A stretch of DNA of 64,000 bases. It comes from JBGSUZ01 sp964404895. GTDB taxonomy: Bacteria; Bacillota; Clostridia; Peptostreptococcales; Acidaminobacteraceae. The stretch is from NCBI GenBank assembly GCA_964404895.1, contig CAYOLV010000002.1:186001-250000 (forward strand), read 5' to 3'. This document shows, one piece after another, positions 8,606 to 17,975 of the stretch (positions are counted from its first letter, which is position 1; each line of letters begins with the position of its first letter). The position numbers and the translations under genes are program-made. A model generated the notes under the pieces. That model was not told the origin of the DNA. It saw only the letters and a list, made by a program, of their open reading frames with translations, and did not search any database.

Positions 8606-9748
8606 TTATTCATTAAGGTTTGGAGCATCTGATTGTTTATAACCATACTTTTGGAAAAATTCTTCTTTGAAATCTAAGAAACGATCTTCCATAATGGCTT
8701 GTCGCGCTTCCTTCATAAGATTTAACAAGAAGTGGAGGTTATGATAACTCATAAGTCTCGCAGACAATATTTCATTGGCTTTATACAAATGTCTCAAATA
8801 GGCCTTTGTGTAATTTTTGCAAGTATAGCAGTCACAGTTAGGGTCAAGCGGAGAGAAATCATCAAAATACTTAGCATTCTTGATGGCAACTTTGCCGACA
8901 GAAGTCATTGCAGTGCCGTTTCTAGCGATACGAGTTGGCAATACACAGTCAAACATGTCCACCCCACGGAGGACACCTTCTAGCAGATCGTCTGGGCTGC
9001 CTACACCCATCAAATATCTCGCTTTATCTTTTGGAAGCAGCGGTGCAGTGTATTCAAGAACTTCGTACATGAGGGGTTTAGGCTCCCCTACTGAAAGTCC
9101 GCCAATAGCATAACCGGGAAAATCTAATGCTGTGATTTCCGCAGCACTTTGCTCTCTTAAATCTCTATACATACCCCCTTGAACAATGCCGAAAAGGGCT
9201 TGTGTTTCAGGGTTTTTATGAGCGTCTTTACAGCGCTTTGCCCAGCGCGTCGTTCTCTCAAGTGAGTTTTTTACATATTTATGATCTGCAGGATAAGGTG
9301 CGCACTCATCGAAGGCCATAATAATATCCGCCCCTAGCGCATTTTCTATTTCGATGGCTTTTTCTGGACTGAGAAAATGTTTGCTGCCATCTAAATGAGA
9401 ACGGAATTCAACACCTTCCTCAGTGATTTTTCTTAAATCTCCAAGGCTGAAAACTTGAAACCCACCGCTATCCGTTAAAATTGGACGATCCCAGTTCATA
9501 AACTTATGAAGGCCACCAGCCTTTTCAACAAGTTCGTGCCCCGGTCTTAAATATAAATGATAGGTGTTGGAAAGAATAATTTGAGCTTCAATGTCCTTAA
9601 GTTCTTCAGGTGTCATTGCTTTGACCGTTGCCTGAGTGCCTACGGGCATGAAAATAGGTGTCTCTATAACGCCATGGGGTGTATGCAATTTACCTAATCG
9701 CGCCCCAGACTGCTTACATTCTTTAATTAATTCAAATCTTACTGCCAT
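8606..9748 (-). CDS. tgt: tRNA-guanine(34) transglycosylase
   Basis: The 380-residue enzyme exchanges guanine for preQ1 at the wobble position of GUN-anticodon tRNAs during queuosine synthesis. The catalytic region DSGGFQVFSL lies near residue 93 and the second aspartate block MFDCVLPTRIARNGT near 265. The zinc-binding CDCYTCKNYTKAYLRHL region is near 307-325. Length is typical. The ATG at 9748 has AGGAGG seven bases upstream. It is eight bases downstream of queA, which acts next in the pathway. I see no terminator between its stop and the scfA promoter. Confidence 0.97.
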   Translation of the reverse strand: MAVRFELIKECKQSGARLGKLHTPHGVIETPIFMPVGTQATVKAMTPEELKDIEAQIILSNTYHLYLRPGHELVEKAGGLHKFMNWDRPILTDSGGFQVFSLGDLRKITEEGVEFRSHLDGSKHFLSPEKAIEIENALGADIIMAFDECAPYPADHKYVKNSLERTTRWAKRCKDAHKNPETQALFGIVQGGMYRDLREQSAAEITALDFPGYAIGGLSVGEPKPLMYEVLEYTAPLLPKDKARYLMGVGSPDDLLEGVLRGVDMFDCVLPTRIARNGTAMTSVGKVAIKNAKYFDDFSPLDPNCDCYTCKNYTKAYLRHLYKANEILSARLMSYHNLHFLLNLMKEARQAIMEDRFLDFKEEFFQKYGYKQSDAPNLNE

Positions 9749-9756
9749 ATTGCCTC

Positions 9757-10782
9757 CTAATCTATGATCAGCATGGCATCCCCAAAGCTAAAGAAACGAT
9801 AAGCTTCATTGACTGCCACCTGATACGCATTCATCACATTTTCTTTTCCGGCCAAAGCGCTGACCAACATGATAAGGGTTGACTCAGGTAAATGGAAGTT
9901 TGTAATCATCCCGTCAATCACCTTAAATTTATATCCTGGGTAAATAAATATATCTGTCCAACCACAGCCCGCTTCTACTCGTCCGCTGTCTGCAGTAGAA
10001 CCTTCTAGAGTTCGTGTAGACGTTGTCCCAACGGTGATAATTCTACCTCCGCTCGCTTTGGCATGGTTAATAATACCCGCTGTTTCTTCACTAATTTCAT
10101 AATATTCCGCATGCATTTTGTGTTCTAAGACATTATCGACTTTAACCGGTCTAAATGTACCTAAGCCAACATGAAGGGTAATATAAGCGATATAAACCCC
10201 TTTGTCTTCAATTGCTCGAAGCAATTCTTCTGTAAAATGGAGCCCTGCAGTTGGTGCCGCAGCTGACCCCGGTGTTTTCGCAAAAACAGTTTGATAGCGC
10301 TCACGATCTTCAAGCTGAGCCTGAATATACGGTGGTAGCGGCATTGTGCCTAACTCATCTAAAATATTCTCAAAAATACCTTCAAACTCAAAGCGAATAA
10401 CTCTTGCGCCTTCATCGGCATAATCCATAATTTCGGCTTTGAGGACACCTTCTCCAAAGGAGAACTTGTCTCCAATTCTAGCTTTCTTTCCTGGTTTAAC
10501 AAGAGTTTCCCAAGTATGGTGATCTAGACGTTTCAAAAGCAAAAACTCAACTAAAGCGCCGCTCTCACGAATGCCAAAAAGTCGTGCAGGAATAACCCTT
10601 GTATTGTTTAATACCAAGCAATCCCCTGGCTTCAAATAATCGATTACATCTTTAAATATTTTGTGGTCAATCTGTCCATTTGCTTTATTGAGCACCATGA
10701 GTTTGGAAGCTGTACGGTCTTCAATCGGGACTTGGGCAATTAACTCTTCTGGTAACTCAAAATTAAAATCTTTGGTTTGCAT
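9757..10782 (-). CDS. queA: S-adenosylmethionine:tRNA ribosyltransferase-isomerase
   Basis: The 341-residue enzyme transfers and isomerises the ribose of SAM onto preQ1-tRNA, giving epoxyqueuosine. The family landmarks are the start FNFELPEELIAQ, NNTRVIPARLFG (about 60), the GTMPLPPYI block (about 145) and TAGLHFTEELL (about 180), with HVGLGTF shortly after. Length is typical. It forms a tight pair with tgt. The SpoIID-like gene upstream ends 13 bases before it. Confidence 0.96.
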   Translation of the reverse strand: MQTKDFNFELPEELIAQVPIEDRTASKLMVLNKANGQIDHKIFKDVIDYLKPGDCLVLNNTRVIPARLFGIRESGALVEFLLLKRLDHHTWETLVKPGKKARIGDKFSFGEGVLKAEIMDYADEGARVIRFEFEGIFENILDELGTMPLPPYIQAQLEDRERYQTVFAKTPGSAAAPTAGLHFTEELLRAIEDKGVYIAYITLHVGLGTFRPVKVDNVLEHKMHAEYYEISEETAGIINHAKASGGRIITVGTTSTRTLEGSTADSGRVEAGCGWTDIFIYPGYKFKVIDGMITNFHLPESTLIMLVSALAGKENVMNAYQVAVNEAYRFFSFGDAMLIID

Positions 10783-10794
10783 AAAAACGCTCCA

Positions 10795-12438
10795 TTATTT
10801 CGTATTCTCTAAAACGGTTCCTGTATAATAATGCTTTAAAATTTGCTCATAAGTAAAGCCTTGGTCTGCCATGGTTTTAGCGCCCCATTGGCTCATACCA
10901 ATACCGTGACCCCAGCCTTTGCCATTAAATGTATAAGCGGTACCGTTTCCACTGGCTGTTTTTAGGGTCGTTAGGTTGGTGCCATTTGTGGCTTTTAGCC
11001 CATTAACAGAGACATTTGAAGTGCCGTTCCCCGTTAGCAACGTGGCGGTGACGCTATTTAACTTAGCTGTGCCACTACCTGATATCGCACTAATTCCGCC
11101 AGTTCCCACGGTTCCAGGGCTTTGAACCGTAAAATAATTGGTCTTAAAATTAGCGTCTCCGAAAAAGCCTCTTATCTTATCTTTTTCAAAACTGACATTG
11201 CCTTTCGTACCGTAAATGGTTGTTTTTAAAGAACGTCCGTTAACAGAATAAGACTCAACCACCACATTGGTTACATCGCCAATATCATATTTTTTAGCAG
11301 TGAGTTTATCTTTAATTTGCTGTGGCGTATAAGTGACCGTCCAAACATCATTAGGTGAACCTATGGAATAGGAGTCTTCAACCCCAACTAAATAGGGAAA
11401 AGGCGTACTCCATATATTCTCTGAATTTTCAGTTCGTCCGCCGCTATTTGAATGGAATACCGTTTGCGCCAGTTTACCATTATATTTCAAATAAATCCCT
11501 TTCGTCAAGTCAACCGCCGAATTAGACAGAGTAGTTTCCACATTTGATCCTACATAAACTTGACAGTCGATGGTATTACATACGTCGAATCCATATTTTT
11601 TATGCTTATTCAGATTAGTCAGCGCATAATTTCGCGCTGCAACCGCTTGAGCTTTCTGAGCTTCTATATGCCATTTAGGCGAAATTTCATAAGGCAATAC
11701 GCCATAAAGGTACTGTTCTAAATTAACATAATTGATGACCGTTGGATCACTTGCTGCAAATCGCTTGAAACCAATAGCTCCTCTATATTTATACTTGTTA
11801 AAGGAAATTTTCCCCTGATCTGCAATCGGTGTAAACATAAAGTCTACTTCTGATGAATCAAATAGCAATTTCACAGCGCCATTGTCCACCACCATAAAGG
11901 CAGAATAATTGAATGGCGCCTTTTCAATGTTAAAGGGAGTTAATTGAGTCATAGCCGCATTAAAATTAGACTCGTACTCCGCTTCTGTAAAATAAGCCCC
12001 TTTGTAGACACGCCAGCCGTAATCGTAAGCTAAGAACGCATCTGGCGCAGATTCTTTTATACGTTGAAAAACAGGGAGAATAGCTTCATAGGTAGGCATG
12101 ACGCTACCAATCTGAATGTGGTATTTTCCCTTAAGCTGAGCCGTTTCCGATGTAGTTGTAGATGTAATTGCAGATTCATTAACAGAGGTGCCATTCTTTA
12201 TTAACACCAACGTTTGGCTGCCTGAAAAATCTACAAGTTTCGTAAAAGATTTCTCGGCTAAAACACCAAAATTAAATCCTGAATCCGAATAAATCGTACT
12301 GCTAATTTCCCCTACTTTGCCGTACTGAAGTCCTACTCTAAGCAAGGTATCTTCTTCTGCAAAAGCAGGCATTTGAGCCATTATGCCAAACAATGCTATG
12401 GATAAACCAATAGCGTATTTCATGTATTTTTTTAACAT
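10795..12438 (-). CDS. SpoIID/LytB domain protein (exported)
   Basis: This 547-residue protein begins with a signal peptide (about residues 1-27, ending MPAFAEE). Residues about 220-400 hold the SpoIID/LytB domain, with LPYEISPKWHIEAQKAQAV, whose glutamate corresponds to the lytic-transglycosylase catalytic residue of SpoIID. HSNSGGRTE follows, and a C-terminal GWGHGIGMSQWGA motif lies near residue 505. The family cleaves or binds peptidoglycan, either in spore engulfment or as a LytB-type amidase enhancer. At 547 residues it is longer than sporulation SpoIID (about 340), with extra N-terminal and inserted segments, so a vegetative role is equally possible. It lies between ruvB and queA in the same direction. 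Confidence 0.88.
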   Translation of the reverse strand: MLKKYMKYAIGLSIALFGIMAQMPAFAEEDTLLRVGLQYGKVGEISSTIYSDSGFNFGVLAEKSFTKLVDFSGSQTLVLIKNGTSVNESAITSTTTSETAQLKGKYHIQIGSVMPTYEAILPVFQRIKESAPDAFLAYDYGWRVYKGAYFTEAEYESNFNAAMTQLTPFNIEKAPFNYSAFMVVDNGAVKLLFDSSEVDFMFTPIADQGKISFNKYKYRGAIGFKRFAASDPTVINYVNLEQYLYGVLPYEISPKWHIEAQKAQAVAARNYALTNLNKHKKYGFDVCNTIDCQVYVGSNVETTLSNSAVDLTKGIYLKYNGKLAQTVFHSNSGGRTENSENIWSTPFPYLVGVEDSYSIGSPNDVWTVTYTPQQIKDKLTAKKYDIGDVTNVVVESYSVNGRSLKTTIYGTKGNVSFEKDKIRGFFGDANFKTNYFTVQSPGTVGTGGISAISGSGTAKLNSVTATLLTGNGTSNVSVNGLKATNGTNLTTLKTASGNGTAYTFNGKGWGHGIGMSQWGAKTMADQGFTYEQILKHYYTGTVLENTK

Positions 12439-12459
12439 TTAATCACCTCTTACGTGCAT

Positions 12460-13464
12460 TTATTCCCAGTCAAGCCCAAAATGTTCATAGGCGAGTTTTG
12501 TAGCCACTCTTCCCCTAGGCGTTCTATTGATGAAGCCCAATTGAAGTAAGAAGGGTTCAATGACATCTTCCAGTGTATTCCGTTCTTCTCCTGTTGAAGC
12601 AGACAAAGTATCTAGACCCACTGGTCCACCGTTGAATTTATAAATAATAGCTTTAAGAATCTTTTTATCTGCAGCATCTAGACCAAGGGGGTCTATTTCC
12701 AGCATGTCCAATGTTTCCATCGCCACTTCTAAATCTACAGCGTCCTTCCCTCTGACCTGAGCCACGTCTCTTACCCGTTTTAACAGGCGATTGACAATAC
12801 GCGGTGTCCCACGACTCCTCTTTGCAATTTCAAGAGAAGCTTGATCATCAATTTTGATTTCAAGGATTTGAGCAGAGCGTTTTACTATTTTAACCAGATC
12901 TTCCATCTGATATAATTCTAAATTACACATGACCCCAAAACGGTCGCGAAGAGGTGAAGTTAATAAACCTATTCGTGTTGTAGCGCCTACTAAAGTAAAC
13001 TTAGGCAAGTCAATACGGATAGACCTTGCGGAAGGTCCTTTACCAATTATAATATCAAGAGCGTAGTCTTCCATTGCAGGATAAAGGACTTCTTCAACCG
13101 TTCGGTTCAAGCGATGAATTTCATCTATAAACAAGACATCGTTTGCTTTCAAACTATTAAGGACTGCTGCAAGATCCCCTGGTCGCTCAATAGCAGGGCC
13201 AGAAGTAATTTTGATGTTAACGCCCATCTCATTGGCTATAATATTAGACAAAGTTGTTTTACCCAGTCCTGGAGGCCCATAAAGCAAAACGTGATCCAGA
13301 GGTTCTTGTCTCATTTTAGCTGCAGACATGAAAATTTCTAATTTTTCTTTGTTCTTAGCCTGCCCAATATATTCATTTAACCACTTTGGACGTAAGGATC
13401 CTTCAATTTCTCGATCGTCAGACGAAAAATCCGGTGTCAAAAATCGATCTGTAATAAACTGCAA
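12460..13464 (-). CDS. ruvB: Holliday junction branch migration helicase RuvB
   Basis: The 334-residue AAA+ motor drives branch migration with RuvA. The Walker A motif GPPGLGKTT (about 65), Walker B LFIDEIHRL (about 110), sensor region GATTRIGLLTSPLRDRFG (about 160) and the C-terminal winged helix are all present. The start is a TTG at 13464 set behind AGGGAGGTGATCC, nearly the full complement of the 16S rRNA 3' end, which compensates for the weak start codon. It follows ruvA by 14 bases. Confidence 0.97.
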   Translation of the reverse strand: MQFITDRFLTPDFSSDDREIEGSLRPKWLNEYIGQAKNKEKLEIFMSAAKMRQEPLDHVLLYGPPGLGKTTLSNIIANEMGVNIKITSGPAIERPGDLAAVLNSLKANDVLFIDEIHRLNRTVEEVLYPAMEDYALDIIIGKGPSARSIRIDLPKFTLVGATTRIGLLTSPLRDRFGVMCNLELYQMEDLVKIVKRSAQILEIKIDDQASLEIAKRSRGTPRIVNRLLKRVRDVAQVRGKDAVDLEVAMETLDMLEIDPLGLDAADKKILKAIIYKFNGGPVGLDTLSASTGEERNTLEDVIEPFLLQLGFINRTPRGRVATKLAYEHFGLDWE

Positions 13465-13478
13465 AAAGGATCACCTCC

Positions 13479-14090
13479 CTAAGAAATAGAAACCATAGAA
13501 AGCGCCTGTCTGATTAAGTCTTCAACCGTTCCGTTGACATTGCCCATTGCGGCAAACATTTTTTCAACATCTGCTGGTCTGTACCCCAATTGAATCATAG
13601 CGTCCATAGCATCTCTTAAATTTTGTTCATGTCCCATCATGCGCACTTCTTCTGCAGCCATTTCAAGGGGCAAAGGTATATTTTCAAGACTTTTACTGAG
13701 TTTGTCTTTCAATTCTAAAACAATACGTTGAGCGGTTTTAGCTCCAATTCCAGGAGCTTTTTGCAAGGACTTTACATCGCCCATCATAATGGCTCTAGTC
13801 AAATCCATGTAAGGCATTTTGGATAGAACAGACAAGGCCACCTTCATTCCAATGCCCGAGATAGTGGTCAAAAGTTGAAAAACTTTCAGTTCCTCTCTGG
13901 TGGCAAAACCACAAAGACCCATATAGTCTTCACGAACAATCAGCTCTGTGAAAAGGGTTACCTCTTCCCCAGGTTGCAATTGGCTTGCTGTCAGTTCTGA
14001 GGTCATCACTTTATAACCAATCCCACTATTTTCGACCACTACATATTCTAAGCCTCTATAGGCCATTTTTCCTTTGATATATTCGTACAT
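13479..14090 (-). CDS. ruvA: Holliday junction DNA helicase subunit RuvA
   Basis: The 203-residue protein binds four-way junctions as a tetramer and loads RuvB. The N-terminal OB fold starts MYEYIKGKMAYRGLEYVVV. Two helix-hairpin-helix motifs follow (TTISGIGMKVALSVLS and KAPGIGAKTAQRIVLEL). A C-terminal RuvB-binding domain of about 50 residues completes the chain. Length is normal. ruvC is not present next to it. The gene begins the ruvA-to-relA block, after the terminator of the antiporter gene. Confidence 0.96.
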   Translation of the reverse strand: MYEYIKGKMAYRGLEYVVVENSGIGYKVMTSELTASQLQPGEEVTLFTELIVREDYMGLCGFATREELKVFQLLTTISGIGMKVALSVLSKMPYMDLTRAIMMGDVKSLQKAPGIGAKTAQRIVLELKDKLSKSLENIPLPLEMAAEEVRMMGHEQNLRDAMDAMIQLGYRPADVEKMFAAMGNVNGTVEDLIRQALSMVSIS

Positions 14091-14221
14091 TAATCATCAC
14101 CCTATCATATCATAACACAAACAAACGTTTGGTTCATTAACAATTCTATGTCAAATCATTCATAAAGCGTCTTTCTTACTTTAACTCCAATTGTGAATAC
14201 ATTTGTTCTTTGGCAACATAG

Positions 14222-14254
14222 AAAAAAACACCACCCCGAAAGGGATGGTGTTTT
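14222..14254 (-). terminator. Terminator after the NhaC-type antiporter gene
   Basis: On the minus strand AAAACACCATCCC pairs with GGGGTGGTGTTTT across a TTTC loop and runs into a T tract. It lies about 30 bases after the antiporter stop codon. Confidence 0.88.
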
Positions 14255-14285
14255 AAATGCGTGTCATATTTTGCTAAAACAATTA

Positions 14286-15686
14286 TTAAGCCGCTTTTGC
14301 CGTGTCGATTTTTTCCATGGTGATTCCAGTGAAGCCATAGAAGATCGAAATAAATGGGTTAATCAAGTTGAGGAAACAGTATGGCGCGTAAGCTAATGTG
14401 GCTACGCCAAGTGTTCCTGCCATGAATGTACCACAGGTGTTCCACGGAACCAGCGGTGAGGTAAGTGTTCCGGCATCTTCAAGACAACGGGATAAGTTCT
14501 TAGGTGCAAGACCTCGCTCTTCAAAGATCCCTTTGTACATTCTGCCTGGGATAACGATTGATAAGTATTGGTCACCAGCAACGATATTGATAACAATAAT
14601 TGTGATGATTGTAACAAGAACAAGTGAACCAGTAGATTTAGCAAATCTCATGAAGAATCTAGCGATTGCTTCAAGGAAACCAGCTTTTTCCATAACACCA
14701 CCGAAGCACATTGCACAGAGTATTAACGAAATAGTGAACATCATTGAACTTAAACCACCACGTGTTAAGAGGCTATCAATAACTTCAACACCCGTTTCAG
14801 AAACATAACCGTAGTGCATTGCATTGATAACGTCACCCAAGTTAGCGCCTTGCATCAACATGGCAAGAATACCGCCGAGGAGTGTGCCGCCAAAAAGACC
14901 AGGAATTGCAGGCACTTTGAAAACGACCATTAAAATAACTAAAACTGGTGCAATTAATAAGAATAAGCTGATGTTGAATTGTGCATTCAAACCATCCAAA
15001 ACAACTTGAATTGCATTTGTATCTAGGTCATTTCCACCAAATTTAACACCCATGATCCCATAAATGATACATGCAATAATTAAAGATGGACCAGTTGTAT
15101 AAATCATGTGTTTTACGTGATCAAATAAAGTAGCGCCAGCCATTGCAGGTGCTAAGTTAGTTGTGTCAGACAGTGGAGACATTTTATCCCCGAAGTATGC
15201 ACCTGAAATAATTGCACCAGCAGTAATTTCCATAGGAATATTTAAGCTGTTACCAATACCGATAAGTGCGATACCAACTGTTCCTGCTGTTGTCCAAGAG
15301 CTACCTGTAGCTAATGATACGATACAGCAAAGTAAGCAAGCTGTTACTAAGAAAATACTTGGAGAAAGAATCTGTAGGCCATAGTAAATCATAGCCGGTA
15401 CAACGCCGCCAATAATCCAAGTTCCAATGATCATACCGATGATCATTAAAATAATGATAGCGCCCATTGACATTTTGATTGTTTCAACCATACCCTCTTC
15501 AAGCTCTGCCCATGTGTAACCAAGGCCGAGCATTGCAACTGCAGAAGCCACAGTTGCGCTTAAAACGAGTGGGATCTGTGGTGAACCTTTAAGCACAAAA
15601 ATTGTGTACATTAAAGATCCGATTAAGAAAACAAGTGGGATAAGTGCATGCCATACTGTTGCTTGTTTTTTCATTTTCGTTTCCAT
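14286..15686 (-). CDS. NhaC-family Na+/H+ (or carboxylate) antiporter
   Basis: The 466-residue integral membrane protein has about 11-12 hydrophobic segments and belongs to the NhaC family. Landmarks are GSSWTTAGTVGIALIGIG (about 130), SGAYFGDKMSPLSDTTNLAP (about 160) and SPLVPWNTCGTFM near the C-terminus. Members exchange Na+/H+ or malate/lactate, and the substrate cannot be told from sequence. The ATG at 15686 follows AGGGGGAA, so I reject the longer form starting at 15722. A hairpin (TGAGAA/TTCTCA, 15713-15732) lies in the leader. Upstream 10-bp direct repeats and an adjacent GlnK/GlnL-like two-component pair suggest that this transporter is that system's target. Confidence 0.88.
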   Translation of the reverse strand: METKMKKQATVWHALIPLVFLIGSLMYTIFVLKGSPQIPLVLSATVASAVAMLGLGYTWAELEEGMVETIKMSMGAIIILMIIGMIIGTWIIGGVVPAMIYYGLQILSPSIFLVTACLLCCIVSLATGSSWTTAGTVGIALIGIGNSLNIPMEITAGAIISGAYFGDKMSPLSDTTNLAPAMAGATLFDHVKHMIYTTGPSLIIACIIYGIMGVKFGGNDLDTNAIQVVLDGLNAQFNISLFLLIAPVLVILMVVFKVPAIPGLFGGTLLGGILAMLMQGANLGDVINAMHYGYVSETGVEVIDSLLTRGGLSSMMFTISLILCAMCFGGVMEKAGFLEAIARFFMRFAKSTGSLVLVTIITIIVINIVAGDQYLSIVIPGRMYKGIFEERGLAPKNLSRCLEDAGTLTSPLVPWNTCGTFMAGTLGVATLAYAPYCFLNLINPFISIFYGFTGITMEKIDTAKAA

Positions 15687-15752
15687 CGTATTCCCCCTAG
15701 AATATCGTTTTTTGAGAACCACGCAATTCTCATTTACATTTTAAAGCGCAGT

Positions 15753-15782
15753 TTCAAAAAAATACAGAAAAATACGTAAAAA
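15753..15782 (-). promoter_or_regulatory. Tandem 10-bp direct repeats, candidate response-regulator site
   Basis: The minus strand reads TTTTTACGTA TTTTTCTGTA then TTTTTTTGAA: three units on a 10-bp period, two of them sharing TTTTTnnGTA. From memory, GlnL of Bacillus subtilis binds TTTTGT direct repeats with the same period. The site lies between the GlnL-like regulator gene and the antiporter gene. Confidence 0.55.
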
Positions 15783-15828
15783 CTTTATTCAGTTTGTGAA
15801 ATTTTCTGAAAATAAAAATTATTATGGC

Positions 15829-16683
15829 TTAACGCTCTAAATGGGTGGATTCATTGGTCATCAGCAAGATATTATCGATGAATTTTTTAACAGATATTTT
15901 GCCCCCATTTGCACGTTTCCCCCTAATAAAATCCATTTCTGCTTTAATGTTTTCAAAATCGTAAAGGGAATTGGAATAACGCATGAAATTTTCATTCATA
16001 TAATCTTCTATGCCCACATTGGCAAGATTGATTAAACCTCTATTTATTGCACGGCGAAGTCTTTGTTCCATCGCCTTAGGGTTATCGCTTAAAAGCTCGC
16101 AAATATCCCTTACTTTAAAGTCAAAGGAGCTGATTTCATGATCAATCATATATTCACAAATGACCACAATGTCTTCCCCGCCTTTTTCGCCCATAATGCC
16201 TAAACGGCTGAAAACTCCTCTGATGCGCTTGGTCTGATCCACTTTTCCAGAACCTTTGTGATCTTTATGACTAATACCGTGAAACATCTTTTCTATAATT
16301 TTGAAATTATTTTCAAGTTCAATTTGCTTAATTAAATTTTCCAATACCATTTTGATTTCAATTCGGTTGAGGGGTTTATGAATATAGAAAGAAACTCCTG
16401 ACTGATAGGCTTTAGAGACCATTGCCTTATTGGAAACTTGAGAAATCATAATAAAATGGATATTAGGATTTGTTTCTTTTATCGTTTTCACGAGATGGTT
16501 GCCATCGACATTAGGCATCAATAAGTCAACAATTACAATATCTGGCGCCTTATGGAGTATTTCTTCCACGGCGTGATCACTGCAAGTTGACGTGCCAATG
16601 ACATCGCCTAAATTGTATTCTTCAATTAAATTTTCAATAATTTTTACAACAGATATGTCATCATCTAATATATACAGTCTCAT
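15829..16683 (-). CDS. Response regulator with YcbB/GlnL-type C-terminal domain
   Basis: The 284-residue protein has an N-terminal receiver domain (about 1-120). DDD at residues 7-9 and the phospho-accepting aspartate in IVIVDLLMPNVDG (about 55) are present, as is the switch lysine in YIHKPLNR. The C-terminal region (about 130-284) resembles the YcbB domain of B. subtilis GlnL, with CEYMIDHEI and NPKAMEQRLRRAINRGLINLANVG. GlnL activates glutamine-uptake genes there; the signal here is unknown. It starts three bases after its kinase gene. It lies directly upstream of the antiporter gene, whose promoter region carries GlnL-like repeats. Confidence 0.87.
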   Translation of the reverse strand: MRLYILDDDISVVKIIENLIEEYNLGDVIGTSTCSDHAVEEILHKAPDIVIVDLLMPNVDGNHLVKTIKETNPNIHFIMISQVSNKAMVSKAYQSGVSFYIHKPLNRIEIKMVLENLIKQIELENNFKIIEKMFHGISHKDHKGSGKVDQTKRIRGVFSRLGIMGEKGGEDIVVICEYMIDHEISSFDFKVRDICELLSDNPKAMEQRLRRAINRGLINLANVGIEDYMNENFMRYSNSLYDFENIKAEMDFIRGKRANGGKISVKKFIDNILLMTNESTHLER

Positions 16684-16686
16684 TTA

Positions 16687-17973
16687 CTAATCCCCCAACA
16701 TGTTTTGATCCAACTCCACAACAAAGGTGGTTCCCTTTTCGACCTCTGATTCAACGCTGATGTTTCCGCCAAACTGATTGACCACAATATCTTTAACCAA
16801 GGTCAATCCTAATCCTCTGTATATATCCCCTGTTTTCTCATTGAATTTGGTCGAATAACCAGGTTCAAAAATCAGAGGTATATCTTTTTCTTTAATCCCT
16901 TTTCCTGTGTCTGTCACAATAATTTTAATTTTTTCGTCTCTGTCTGTAAGGGTCACATGAATGTATTTTTTATCAGATGTGACTCCGTCTAAGGCTTCTA
17001 CACTATTCCCTATCAAGTTTTTAAGGACGCTCATCAGCAAAAAGTGTTTTTTAATTCGGTAGTTTGCTGACAACTGCTCTTCAATCTCGATGGTGATGGG
17101 AAACTCCGTTTTTTCATATTCATAATAGTCGTGGAGCAGCAAAATGAGTTCTCTCAAATCTAAGTAGTCATAATCGTCTTCATGCTTGCCAATTTTATTG
17201 ATGCCATCAATAACTTTGTTATAATTTTTTTTGATTTCATGAACATCTTTGGCTATTTTCAAAGAAATTTGCTTCGCCTGCTCATCTTCGCTGGCAGCTA
17301 GGTGCTCGTAAAGGTGATACGCTTCACTCATGACATCTTCAATATAGTCCATATTTTCTTTCATAAAATAGGTTTCGCTCTTTAGATCCGCAAAAACCGT
17401 ATAGAATATCCGATACTTTTCGTACTTCGCTTCCTTTTGAAAGACAATCTGATAGTATTTGAAAGCAAAAACTAAGAAACAGGCAATAACCGTTCTGAAG
17501 AAACCTACACCAATGAGAGTGTTTATAATCTCAGTGCTGTTGTCCGTCAGAGGGCCAATGCGCAATGTCATTTCAATTAAGTTTGCCGTAAAATCACAAA
17601 TCCAGACAGAGAAAAACCACTTCAGCATAGACTGATTTTTTGAATGATAGAAAAGAAAATAGAAGAGGATTCCATAGGCCACATCAAATATAAGAATTTG
17701 ATAATCCATCATAAAGGCATTTGTAATACTGCCATACAACCCTGCACCCACAACACTTCTGAACAGAATGCCAAAAATACCAATAAAAATACTCGTAATA
17801 ATTGGATTTATTTTTCTGTAATAATAATAGATAACAGGCAGCAAAATAACCGAGACGGAAACCCTGAACCCGTTGACTAAATAATCTATATAGATTTGAG
17901 AAGTTAAAGCATCAATAACCGTTATTAACGCGATAATTTTAAATTGATTTTTCCTAGAATTTTCTGGCCACAT
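16687..17973 (-). CDS. Sensor histidine kinase, GlnK (YcbA)-like
   Basis: The 428-residue protein has an N-terminal membrane domain of about six hydrophobic segments (to about residue 175) with no large extracytoplasmic loop. A helical dimerisation region follows, with a likely phospho-accepting histidine in AKDVHEIKKNY (about 245). The HATPase domain shows NLIGNSVEAL (N box), TDTGKGI, GYSTKF and GLGLTLVKDIV. It pairs with the response regulator gene three bases downstream. It begins two bases after the xpt stop, so it is translationally linked to purine salvage, an unusual partner. The stimulus is probably sensed in or at the membrane. Confidence 0.87.
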   Translation of the reverse strand: MWPENSRKNQFKIIALITVIDALTSQIYIDYLVNGFRVSVSVILLPVIYYYYRKINPIITSIFIGIFGILFRSVVGAGLYGSITNAFMMDYQILIFDVAYGILFYFLFYHSKNQSMLKWFFSVWICDFTANLIEMTLRIGPLTDNSTEIINTLIGVGFFRTVIACFLVFAFKYYQIVFQKEAKYEKYRIFYTVFADLKSETYFMKENMDYIEDVMSEAYHLYEHLAASEDEQAKQISLKIAKDVHEIKKNYNKVIDGINKIGKHEDDYDYLDLRELILLLHDYYEYEKTEFPITIEIEEQLSANYRIKKHFLLMSVLKNLIGNSVEALDGVTSDKKYIHVTLTDRDEKIKIIVTDTGKGIKEKDIPLIFEPGYSTKFNEKTGDIYRGLGLTLVKDIVVNQFGGNISVESEVEKGTTFVVELDQNMLGD

Positions 17974-17975
17974 GG

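Noticed and set aside
14091..14160. CAAACGTTTG palindrome before ruvA as a LexA box
   Set aside because: It lacks the GAAC and GTTC cores present in the true box at recA (52937-52950), so SOS control of ruvAB is not supported.
14398..14808. 136-codon plus-strand frame within the antiporter gene
   Set aside because: It is antisense to conserved NhaC-family sequence and has no start signals.
15686..15722. Longer N-terminus for the NhaC-type antiporter
   Set aside because: The outer start has no ribosome binding site, whereas AGGGGGAA precedes the ATG at 15686 at normal spacing.
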